From Pseudomonadota bacterium (lineage in GTDB: Bacteria > Pseudomonadota > Alphaproteobacteria > Acetobacterales > Acetobacteraceae), in the NCBI GenBank assembly GCA_021808545.1, contig JAKBBM010000023.1, positions 1 through 32,277 of the forward strand: DNA of 32,277 nt. Reading direction: 5' to 3'. Position 1 is the first letter of the stretch; each line of letters begins with the position of its first letter. Below are positions 15,937-23,100 of the stretch, one piece after another. A program made the translations under genes and the position numbers. The notes under the pieces were generated by a model that saw only the letters and a list, made by a program, of their open reading frames with translations, had not been told where the DNA came from and ran no database searches.

Positions 15937-17090
15937 AGGGAGGCAACCGGCATGGCCGGTTGCACGAAGCTTTCCAGATAAACCGACTTTTCCGCCGCCA
16001 GATTACGCGCATTTTGCAGGGCTTGTAGGTCGGCGGCGTAGAGTTTTTCATCTAAAGCCGCTGTTTCCTTCAGCGCGTTATAATGGCTGATGAGGCTGGC
16101 AAGCGATTGTGTTTTGCCGCCATTGGCGCTGGCCAGAGCGGCTTCCAATTTCTGGATCTGCGTGCGGGTGGCGTTGATGCGCGCCTGTAATGTCTTGACC
16201 TGTGGCGAGCTTTCGCTCTGCCCCTCGGCGCGCAGCGTGGCCAGGGTGGCTTCATCCTCGTTCAGGCGGGTGGTGAGCGTGGTGCCCACGGAATTGTTGG
16301 ATTGCGCGCTGAGCTCGGGAAACAGCACGCTGTTTCTGTTGCGGTAATCCGCGAGAGAGGCTTCATCGGCGGCCAGTTTCAATTGTGCGGCATGGGCGGT
16401 CTGCTCCGCATAGGCCAGCGCGTTTTGCCGGGCCGTGCGCGACATATCGTTCACCAAGGCTTGCGTGCTGTCCAGCACCGCGCGGGCCAGACGGGCGGCA
16501 TCATCCGGGGTAAAGGCCCGGACCTTGACGGTGACAACCCCTGAACTCAGGTCGAAATAAGGGTGCACCATGCGCCGCCAATAGAGCAATTGCCGCTCCG
16601 GCGGCAGGTTGGCGCCCATGCGGCTGAACCAGTCCGCCTTGGGCGTGTGGAAGATGGGGGCCAGCGCGAGTTTGGGCCGCAGATCCTCCAGGATCTGGCC
16701 GCTTTCGATATATTGCACCGTTACTTCGGAATCCTGGATCAGGGCCAGCATGGGGTTGCCACCGCCCAGTGCCGAGAGCACGGAGCCGGGTTCGGTGGTT
16801 TGCGGGGTTTGCTGACGCACGATGAATTTGAAGCTGCTGACATATTGGTCGGCGGCGATGCCGTATTCGTACCCGGCGGCAATAAGGGTGGGCAGGGCCA
16901 CGCAGGCCAGGAACCCAAGCAGCCGGGGTGAGCGGCGCAGGCGCTGGGCCCGTTTGCGGCGAGGGGCTTGCTGATCCTGCGCGGGCTGGGGGCGTGTTAG
17001 GGGGGCTGCCTCGTCGCTGGGCGTGGTTGGCCGGGCTGGGGCGGTAAAGTCGAGAACGCTGTTCTGGTCCATGCTGGGTTTCCTTTTCAT
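15831..17090 (-). CDS. KpsE/CtrB/BexC-like capsule export inner-membrane (PCP-3) protein
   Basis: This 419-residue protein has the polysaccharide co-polymerase layout. A proline- and arginine-rich cytoplasmic N-terminus is followed by a first membrane helix (57-74, LLGFLACVALPTLIAAGYEY). Then come a periplasmic domain with SSFKFIVRQQTPQTTEPGSV and a long coiled coil (about 215-360, with TTRLNEDEATLATLRAEGQS and ARINATRTQIQKLEAALA). A second membrane helix lies near the C-terminus (GFIAWILLTLVVNILRDQLD). The KpsE family links the inner-membrane ABC exporter to the outer-membrane Wza/KpsD channel. The gene overlaps kpsT by four bases (ATGA). Its 3' end is overlapped by the convergent glycosyltransferase. 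KpsE is a family name here, not proof of a group 2 capsule. Confidence 0.88.
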   Translation of the reverse strand: MKRKPSMDQNSVLDFTAPARPTTPSDEAAPLTRPQPAQDQQAPRRKRAQRLRRSPRLLGFLACVALPTLIAAGYEYGIAADQYVSSFKFIVRQQTPQTTEPGSVLSALGGGNPMLALIQDSEVTVQYIESGQILEDLRPKLALAPIFHTPKADWFSRMGANLPPERQLLYWRRMVHPYFDLSSGVVTVKVRAFTPDDAARLARAVLDSTQALVNDMSRTARQNALAYAEQTAHAAQLKLAADEASLADYRNRNSVLFPELSAQSNNSVGTTLTTRLNEDEATLATLRAEGQSESSPQVKTLQARINATRTQIQKLEAALASANGGKTQSLASLISHYNALKETAALDEKLYAADLQALQNARNLAAEKSVYLESFVQPAMPVASLYPERWLVTAETALAGFIAWILLTLVVNILRDQLD

Positions 17091-17767
17091 GCGGCGTCGC
17101 TGCCGGCGGGCAGGGTGAGCATGCGCTGGCGGTGCCGCTCGATGGCCTCGTTAAGATCTGCGAACAGTTCGATTTTGCCGTTTTCCAGAACGGCCCCCAT
17201 GTCGCACCAGGCGCGGATCGTGCCTTCATCGTGCGATACGATGAGAATGTCGGATTCAGCGGCGCGGGCTTCGAAAGCTTCCAGGCATTTGCGGCGAAAA
17301 CGCGCATCGCCCACGGCGGTGACCTCGTCGATCAGGTATAGATCGAAACGGATGGCGAGGCACGCGCCAAAGGCCAGGCGCGCCATCATGCCAGAGGAGT
17401 AGGTTTCCACCTGTTCGCGGTAGTAGGCGCCAAGTTCGGCGAAGCGCTCGACATAATCGAGCGTCTCTTCCTCGTTCGCGCCATAGATGCGGGCAAGGAA
17501 ACGTATATTCTCCCGGCCGCTGAGATGAGGATGGAAAGTGCCGCCAAACCCCAGCGGAAAGCTGACATTGCCATGGCGGATGATGCGCCCGGAATCCAGC
17601 GTCTCCACGCCGGCGATGAGGCGTACCAGCGTGGATTTACCCGCCCCGTTGGCGCCGAAAATGCCAATACTGTGCCCGCGCGGCAGATCCAGCGAAACAT
17701 CGTTAAGGATCACGCGGCGCTCATGCGCAGTTCGGTAGCTTTTTTGGGCGTGGCGGAGGCTGATCAT
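17087..17767 (-). CDS. KpsT-like ABC transporter ATP-binding protein (polysaccharide export)
   Basis: This 226-residue nucleotide-binding subunit has Walker A GANGAGKST (38-46), the family-specific GFGGTFHPHLSGRENIRFLA region, the signature YSSGM (123-127), Walker B LYLIDEV (143-149) and a switch histidine in IVSHDEG. A short D-loop AVGDARFRRKC, typical of capsule and O-antigen exporters, is also present. It powers export of a lipid-linked glycan by the neighbouring permease and has no C-terminal carbohydrate-binding domain, in line with KpsT rather than the longer Wzt. The gene overlaps both neighbours by four bases and all catalytic motifs are intact. Confidence 0.93.
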   Translation of the reverse strand: MISLRHAQKSYRTAHERRVILNDVSLDLPRGHSIGIFGANGAGKSTLVRLIAGVETLDSGRIIRHGNVSFPLGFGGTFHPHLSGRENIRFLARIYGANEEETLDYVERFAELGAYYREQVETYSSGMMARLAFGACLAIRFDLYLIDEVTAVGDARFRRKCLEAFEARAAESDILIVSHDEGTIRAWCDMGAVLENGKIELFADLNEAIERHRQRMLTLPAGSDAA

Positions 17768-19368
17768 GTGTGCCGCTTCAGCCGCCGGCGCAGCGTTCTT
17801 TCCAGCCCAAAGCCCAGCATCAGGCTGATCAGCACCCAGAAGATGAGATAATCAAGCTTGATCCAGAACGGATCGTAAGCGGCATAAAAGCCTGAGCGGA
17901 AAATCTCCACACCTTGCAGCACCGGGTTGAGCACCAGCAGCTTGCGTGCGGCATCGGGCATTGAGATGGGGGTGTAGTAAATGCCGGATGCGAAATAAAG
18001 TAGCCGCACGATGGAGGCGAACAAAGTGGCCCAGCTTTGCACGTAATTGACGATGACCATGTTGATGGCGCCAATCCCCATGCCCAGCAGAGCAAGCAGC
18101 AGCACTGCGCCGATACAGGGGAACAGATGCGCCGGAAACCCACGATACCCGGCCAGGCCAAAGGCGGAAAACACAATGATGCCGACGGTGATTTCGGTCA
18201 TTACCAGCAGGAAGGTTTTGGCAAAGATGATGTCGGTGGTACGAACCTTGGGCAGCATGAGCAGGGCGGCACTGGCGCTGCGCGCTTCCATCACCTCGGT
18301 CGAGATATGCGCGAACATTAGATAAGGCAGCAGGCCGGTGCAGTAAAATTCGAACAGGCTGTGGCCGATGGGCGGGGGCGCATTGTTAATCAGCCAAAAC
18401 ATCACACCCAGCGTGAGCAAATGCGAGATCGGCTCGAACACGGCCCAGAAATAACCAAGGCGCGAGCGGCTGTGGCGGGTGCGCATGTCGCGCAGGGCCA
18501 GGGCGTAGATAATACGCCCGCGCTCGTGCAGGCGTGCGGCCAAGCCGGCGGTACGGGGGGATGTGCGGCGTGTGCGCGCGGGCGGCAGGGCCCAGGCGGT
18601 CAGATCGGCGCGCTGCCCCGCCCCCGCCGCCTGGGCGGTGAACAGCCCCATGCGTTTGGCGAGCAGATCGTGATGGCGGCGATATTCCTCATTCTCGGGG
18701 GCGAGTTCCAGGGCGCGCTCGGCCTCGCGGCAGGCGGCTCCCAGCGCGCCCAGCGCCTCGTGATTGCCGCTGGCGGCGCGCGCGATGCGCGCATCGGCCG
18801 CATCCAGCTTTTCGGCTTGCGCCAGTTCGCTCAGCGCATCGCCATAGCGGGCGCGCGCGGTGAGCAGCGAGGCCAGATGCAGCCGGTAATCGGGATTGTC
18901 CGGTGCCAGCGCGGTGGCGCGCTGGGCGGCTTCAATCGCGCGGGCGGGCTGCCCGGTTTGGAACAAGGTGGCGGAGAGCATGTGCCAGCCTTGTGCCGCG
19001 TGCGGTTCAGTCTCGAGATAGGCGAGAAAATGCGGCAGGGCGGTAGCATAAAGCTGGCGCGAGAGCAGCAGGCTGGCCAGATGCAGCCGCGCTTCCGCTT
19101 GCGCGGGGGCGAGATCCACCGCCCGTTTCGCATGATGCAAAGCCGCCTCATTCTCACCCTCGGCCGCGAGAAAACCGCTCAGCACCCTGTGCAACAGAAA
19201 ATCATCCGCTGCCAGCACCAGCCCCTCGCGCAGCAGGGCCACCGCGTCTGCCCGCGCGCCCTGCGCGAACAGGGTTTCGGCCGCGTGAATGAGCGCGGGC
19301 AAATTGCGTGCATCGCGCCGCAGGGCGGCAAGTTCGGGATGCTCGTCCTGGGCGGGTGGTGTGTTCAT
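17764..19368 (-). CDS. TPR-domain / KpsM-like ABC-2 permease fusion
   Basis: This 534-residue protein is about twice the usual KpsM length. Residues 1-245 are a chain of tetratricopeptide-type repeats (for example EAALHHAKRAVDLAPAQAEA, ARAIEAAQRATALAPDNPDY and ACREAERALELAPENEEYRR), with helix pairs at about 34-residue spacing. A basic linker (about 265-285) leads into an ABC-2 permease with the RDMRTRHSRSRLGYFWAVFE amphipathic entry helix, six membrane helices and a SGIYYTP re-entrant element, as in KpsM, CtrC and BexB. The TPR part has no signal peptide, so it should face the cytoplasm and could dock glycosyltransferases. The start overlaps the preceding stop as TAATG, and the stop overlaps kpsT. 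A single frame runs through, so this is a real fusion and not two genes. Confidence 0.88.
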   Translation of the reverse strand: MNTPPAQDEHPELAALRRDARNLPALIHAAETLFAQGARADAVALLREGLVLAADDFLLHRVLSGFLAAEGENEAALHHAKRAVDLAPAQAEARLHLASLLLSRQLYATALPHFLAYLETEPHAAQGWHMLSATLFQTGQPARAIEAAQRATALAPDNPDYRLHLASLLTARARYGDALSELAQAEKLDAADARIARAASGNHEALGALGAACREAERALELAPENEEYRRHHDLLAKRMGLFTAQAAGAGQRADLTAWALPPARTRRTSPRTAGLAARLHERGRIIYALALRDMRTRHSRSRLGYFWAVFEPISHLLTLGVMFWLINNAPPPIGHSLFEFYCTGLLPYLMFAHISTEVMEARSASAALLMLPKVRTTDIIFAKTFLLVMTEITVGIIVFSAFGLAGYRGFPAHLFPCIGAVLLLALLGMGIGAINMVIVNYVQSWATLFASIVRLLYFASGIYYTPISMPDAARKLLVLNPVLQGVEIFRSGFYAAYDPFWIKLDYLIFWVLISLMLGFGLERTLRRRLKRHT

Positions 19369-20480
19369 TAATAAGGCGCGCCAAAATTGCGGGGAATCCC
19401 GGCAATGCCGCTGACACCGGAGATGGTCTGCAGCACTTTTGAGACATTGGCGATCGGCGCGTCGCTGACATAAATAATATCGTTCGGATGAAGAACGAAC
19501 TGCCCGGCGACGAAGAAGCTTTGTGGCTGGCTGAGATCGAGCCGGTAGATGGTGGGTTGCGCGCCGTTCTTGGCGCTGGGGCGGTAGATGAACACCCCGC
19601 GCGGGGCGGCCAGATTATCCTGCAGCCCCGCGATTTGCGCCAGCGCCTGCACCAGGGTGAGGTGCTGCCTGTCATACGGGAAGAGGCCGGGATGGTTGAC
19701 CGCGCCGAACGCGTAAAAAGCGCGCCGCAGCGGAGCGAGGGTGACCGTGTCGCCCGGCTGCAGGGCAATATCCAGGGTGGGATTGGCGGTAATGTTGGCC
19801 AGCGGAGCCTTGGCCTCGGCCGCGCCGCGCTGCAGCCGCACCAAGGTGGCGCCCTCGGCCAGGCGTGAGCCGCCAGCCAGGGCAATGACATCGAGCAGGC
19901 TTTGGCTGCCCGGCTCCAGCGGGTAGGCGCCCGGCCGGCTGGCTGAGCCTGCCACGATGGCGCGGCCAGAGACGGGCTTGGCATCCAGCACCGCGGCCTG
20001 AATATCGTGCCCTTGGGCCTTTAAGGCGGCCATGATGCGCTGTTCTATGGCCAGCGGCGTGTGGCCGGCCACGCGCAGCGGGCCGACATAGGGCAGGTCG
20101 ATCAACCCGGAGGGATCGACATTCAAAGAGACTTGCAGGCCCGGCGGGCTGAGCAGGGTGGTGCCCGTGGGGTTGGGCTCCCATAGCGTGATATTGAGCA
20201 GATCACCCGGGCCGATGCGCCCAAGCGGGGCTGCGGGTGGCAGGCTGGCAAAGCCGGTGGCCGTCGGCGGTGCTTTGGGGAGGGCCGCGTTCAGCCGGGC
20301 CGCCACCGGGGCGGTGAGATCAACCAGATGATACGGGCTGCCCTGGGCCGCGGCCTGCGCGCCGCCATGCAAGATCGCACCGGTTGAGGGGCCGGATTCG
20401 GGCAAGGTGGCGCACGCGGTCAACGGCAGGACCGCACCCAGCAGCAGAACGCGCAATGAGGCGGACAGGGCCGGGGTCAT
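19368..20480 (-). CDS. Wza/KpsD/CtrA-like polysaccharide export outer-membrane lipoprotein
   Basis: This 370-residue protein has a lipoprotein signal: LLGAVLPLTAC with the lipidated cysteine at 23. The polysaccharide-export domain follows (GRIGPGDLLNITLWEPNPTG; VDPSGLIDLPYVGPLRVAG; EQRIMAALKAQG). After it come SLBB-type beta-grasp repeats (AGSASRPGAYPLEPGSQSLL and FYAFGAVNHPGLFPYDR), and the end has HPNDIIYVSDAP. It should form the ring-shaped channel across the outer membrane that receives glycan from the KpsE/M/T complex. The length matches CtrA/Wza proteins. It overlaps the upstream glycosyltransferase by ATGA and the TPR-permease by TAATG. Confidence 0.93.
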   Translation of the reverse strand: MTPALSASLRVLLLGAVLPLTACATLPESGPSTGAILHGGAQAAAQGSPYHLVDLTAPVAARLNAALPKAPPTATGFASLPPAAPLGRIGPGDLLNITLWEPNPTGTTLLSPPGLQVSLNVDPSGLIDLPYVGPLRVAGHTPLAIEQRIMAALKAQGHDIQAAVLDAKPVSGRAIVAGSASRPGAYPLEPGSQSLLDVIALAGGSRLAEGATLVRLQRGAAEAKAPLANITANPTLDIALQPGDTVTLAPLRRAFYAFGAVNHPGLFPYDRQHLTLVQALAQIAGLQDNLAAPRGVFIYRPSAKNGAQPTIYRLDLSQPQSFFVAGQFVLHPNDIIYVSDAPIANVSKVLQTISGVSGIAGIPRNFGAPY

Positions 20481-21844
20481 TCCGCGGCACTCCTTAGGGC
20501 TGCGGGCAGGGCGGTGGACGTATCGGCCACGAAATTGGCACGCAGATAAGTTTGCGCGTTTGTTTCGGTGTTGTGAGTTAAAAGCGGCACCATGCCGCCG
20601 CTTTTGCCGCGCGCCATCAGGCGTGTTGCCAGCTCCGCGTAATTGCCGATATCGAAGAATTCAACGAGATCGGGATGATAGCGCGCATAGGCCCGAAAGG
20701 CCGCGGTGCGCGAGGCAATGACGCGGGTGCCCATTTCCAGCGCGATGGCGATGGGCCCGGAGCTGGACTGGCCAACCTCCATATACGGAAACACCGCCGC
20801 ATCGCACAGCGCCATGGCGCTGTAGAATTGCTCATCCGAGAGCACGCCCATGAAATGCACGCGTTTTCGCAATGAATTTGGGTGTTCATCGAGCAGCGGC
20901 ATCATGTCGCCACCGGGTGAGAGTTGCAGGCTGCTTTCCTTCATATGGTCGAGCGGCGTCTGGCCAATGCGGGCGGTGCGCATCAGGCGCTGAATGTAGG
21001 GGTCGATCGGTTCCTCGCGCTTGATCCCTTGCGGATGCACGCCGCCAAAGATCAGCAGATGATGATCCTCGGGCAGGAAATTCAGGGCGCGGATCGCGGT
21101 CTCAAACCCTTTATAGGCCGAGAGAAAACCAAATGAGCCAATCAGCTTGGCATCGGGGGGCAGGGTTTCCAGTACCGGAAAATCCGCGCGGCGTGCCTGT
21201 TGGCGCAGGGTTTGCGCATGGTCTTGGGAGATGAAGGAGAGGGGATGATGATGCACATGCTCAAGCCGGTAGAGGTCGCGCATCATCCGCATGTCGCGCC
21301 GGCTATGCACGATGACGGAGACCGGCTTATGGCGCTGCAAGCGGCTGAGATAGCCCTGAATGCCGCGCCCCATCACGCGGCTTTTTAAGCTTGTGTCCAG
21401 CACTTTGCCGGCCGAGGGCAGCCTGCCGCTGAACAGCAGGCGGAAGATGACCTCGAAGGGAATATCCTCGTCGGTTAGGATGGTGTGCATGGTGACCGAC
21501 AAAGCCGGGGCCGCGTTGGCAAGCCAGCGGAAGCGCCGCAAGATCTGCCGGCTGGTGCGCCCAAGCGTGCCATGCTCGAGCTGGATGTTCACGCTGTCAA
21601 ACGTTATCAGCGCCGCGGCGATGTCGCGTATATGCTGATCGGCCAGTTTTTGGATGCGTTTGTGACGGCTGCGCAGCAAATGCTGGTCGAGATCGAAGAT
21701 TGTTAAATCCGCATGAGCGCTGAGCTGCTTTTCCAGCGCGCGCGTATAGCCGGCAATGCCGCAAAGTTCATCATAAGTGCTGATAATGGCGATACGCGGA
21801 CGGTGAGGCGTTTGCGACGGCCAGCCGCTTGGTATTTTGTGCAT
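20477..21844 (-). CDS. Glycosyltransferase, GT-B fold (group 1-like)
   Basis: The protein has 455 residues. The N-terminus has a Rossmann entry IAIISTYDELCGIAGYTRAL, where the glycine-rich loop follows the first strand. The C-terminal half shows LIGSFGFLSAYKGFETAIRAL and the donor-binding FPYMEVGQSSSGPIAIALEM, in which a serine-rich loop replaces the usual glycine pair before the second Glu. It is probably cytoplasmic and adds a sugar to the exported glycan. The donor cannot be named. The position between a methyltransferase and the export lipoprotein, with an ATGA overlap to the latter, puts it in the export operon. Conservation to GT4 is weaker than for the other glycosyltransferase in this locus. 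Confidence 0.8.
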   Translation of the reverse strand: MHKIPSGWPSQTPHRPRIAIISTYDELCGIAGYTRALEKQLSAHADLTIFDLDQHLLRSRHKRIQKLADQHIRDIAAALITFDSVNIQLEHGTLGRTSRQILRRFRWLANAAPALSVTMHTILTDEDIPFEVIFRLLFSGRLPSAGKVLDTSLKSRVMGRGIQGYLSRLQRHKPVSVIVHSRRDMRMMRDLYRLEHVHHHPLSFISQDHAQTLRQQARRADFPVLETLPPDAKLIGSFGFLSAYKGFETAIRALNFLPEDHHLLIFGGVHPQGIKREEPIDPYIQRLMRTARIGQTPLDHMKESSLQLSPGGDMMPLLDEHPNSLRKRVHFMGVLSDEQFYSAMALCDAAVFPYMEVGQSSSGPIAIALEMGTRVIASRTAAFRAYARYHPDLVEFFDIGNYAELATRLMARGKSGGMVPLLTHNTETNAQTYLRANFVADTSTALPAALRSAAE

Positions 21845-21860
21845 TTTGCGCGGCCCTTTC

Positions 21861-22793
21861 TCAGGCTGTTTGCGGTTCTGAGATTTTTATTTCGGTATGG
21901 CGGGGAGATAGGCCCGCTGCATTCACGCGATAGGCGCCATAGCTGGTCAGCCCGTCATTCTCCCGCACTTCGTCGACTATTTCGCCGACCGCGCGTAAAT
22001 GGTCGCGCGCCTTGGCGACGCTGTCCCAGCCGATATCGTCGAGTACGATGATGCCCCCAGGCGCCACCATCGGCAGCCAGCTCTTCACATCGGCCAGGGC
22101 CTGCGCCTCGGCGTGCGAGCCATCAATATGCAGAAGGTCAAACCGGAACGTGGGCTCTTGCTGAAAGACCGTGTGGGCGAGGTTGGAGGGCAGTTCCAGA
22201 ATTTTGATGGTGCTGGTCAGTCCGCAGCCCTGCACGGCCTCGAAAAAGCCGCGCTTGATCTTGGCCATGTCAACCTCGCGCCACCATTGGTCGTTCGCTT
22301 CATCGGTTGGCAGCGCCACGGCGATGTCGTTGCTCCATGGCTCCACGGCCCATACGCTAGCCCCTGGCACCTGCCGCGCGGCCAGCGCCATGGGCAGCAA
22401 GGAGCGGCCGCCATAGACCCCGATCTCGCCGATGCGCAGGGCCTGATTCTGCCGCACAAGGGCAGCCAGCCAGTGCGCCTTGCGCGGGGTGCACCAGCCT
22501 TCCAGCCGGGGCAGAACGGTATCGATGCTGTCATCCAGATCATCGCCGGCTTGCGGCCAGGAGGCGGCGGGCCCGTGCGCGGCCTTTAGCGTGTCGATCA
22601 GCCGTTCACATTCACGCACGGCGGCTTCGCGTTCGCGCACGGTGGCCTCGCGCTCACGCACCCGGGCATCAAGCATGCCTATGGTGGCATCGGCCGTGGC
22701 AAGCCGCTCATTCAAGAGGGCAATTTGGCTTTCCAGGTTCAGCGCCGCTGCCTCGAAACCCAGCAGACGGCCGGTGAAACGTTTGGGATTCAT
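21861..22793 (-). CDS. Class I SAM-dependent methyltransferase (Methyltransf_24-like) with coiled-coil N-terminus
   Basis: The likely start is ATG 22793, preceded by AAGGAC, which gives 310 residues. Residues 14-72 form a coiled coil with three copies of a seven-residue VRERExx-type unit (45-65). The enzyme domain follows: RIGEIGVYGGRSLLPMALAA is the SAM loop, VEPWSND the second strand, FDLLHIDGSHAEAQALADV the core with an Asp/His pair, and PGGIIVLDDIGWD the closing strand. Such enzymes are common in surface polysaccharide loci and methylate a sugar hydroxyl, often at the non-reducing end, where the coiled coil could act as a chain-length ruler as in WbdD. That parallel is inference. It is the first clear gene of the export operon, 16 bases before the glycosyltransferase. 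Confidence 0.83.
   Translation of the reverse strand: MNPKRFTGRLLGFEAAALNLESQIALLNERLATADATIGMLDARVREREATVREREAAVRECERLIDTLKAAHGPAASWPQAGDDLDDSIDTVLPRLEGWCTPRKAHWLAALVRQNQALRIGEIGVYGGRSLLPMALAARQVPGASVWAVEPWSNDIAVALPTDEANDQWWREVDMAKIKRGFFEAVQGCGLTSTIKILELPSNLAHTVFQQEPTFRFDLLHIDGSHAEAQALADVKSWLPMVAPGGIIVLDDIGWDSVAKARDHLRAVGEIVDEVRENDGLTSYGAYRVNAAGLSPRHTEIKISEPQTA
22599..22661 (-). repeat. Three 21-bp tandem repeats encoding a heptad
   Basis: Three consecutive 21-base units encode VREREAT, VREREAA and VRECERL inside the methyltransferase coiled coil. They look like a slippage-prone array that could change coiled-coil length in whole heptads without a frameshift. Confidence 0.7.
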
Positions 22794-22809
22794 GTTTTGT
22801 CCTTGTGGT

Positions 22810-22932
22810 TCAGGGGTGTGTGGCGTACATCCCGATCTGGCGGACGGCGCGTGGCGCACCACCGCAGGCTTTTGGGCCAGCAAGGCTATGGCCGCCGCCG
22901 CGGGGGAATTCAGGTTCTGCCTCGGTGTTCAT
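22810..22932 (-). CDS. Possible 40-aa small ORF heading the export operon
   Basis: The ATG at 22930-22932 follows a very strong ribosome site (TTGAGGAGATGAGGGC). The frame codes for 40 residues (starting MNTEAEPEFPRGGGHSLAGP, ending MYATHP) and stops 16 bases before the methyltransferase start. I do not recognise the peptide. It is Gly/Ala/Pro-rich with a single Cys and no membrane segment. The alternative is that this is leader RNA, or that the real protein is a longer form in another frame. Only the ribosome site and spacing support it. Confidence 0.35.
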   Translation of the reverse strand: MNTEAEPEFPRGGGHSLAGPKACGGAPRAVRQIGMYATHP

Positions 22933-23100
22933 GCCCTCATCTCCTCAAGATGACCTGAGGTAGTTTGGCAGGTTGGTTTTAAGAATTTCCTAACAGCGTG
23001 GCGAGACTCTTCACTTTATTAGCCTTTGTTAAATTTTGCGGCCGGGCGCAGCCGCAGGTGCGGGGCTTGCACCGAATCGCCGTCTCGGATTCAAGCGGGG
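22933..23100. other. AT-rich divergent intergenic region between the export operon and recJ
   Basis: With the uncertain small ORF next to it, about 300 bases here lack a firm gene. Bases 22970-23040 are clearly AT-rich (GGTTTTAAGAATTTCC; TTTATTAGCCTTTGTTAAAT) and most likely hold promoters for both directions. I could not fix -35/-10 pairs with good spacing. No RNA gene or riboswitch is visible. Confidence 0.4.

Noticed and set aside
18361-19371. 336-residue open frame on the plus strand opposite the TPR-permease gene
   Set aside because: It is composed mostly of Gly, Gln, Arg and Ala with no known motif. It mirrors the third-position GC pattern of the well-supported opposite gene.
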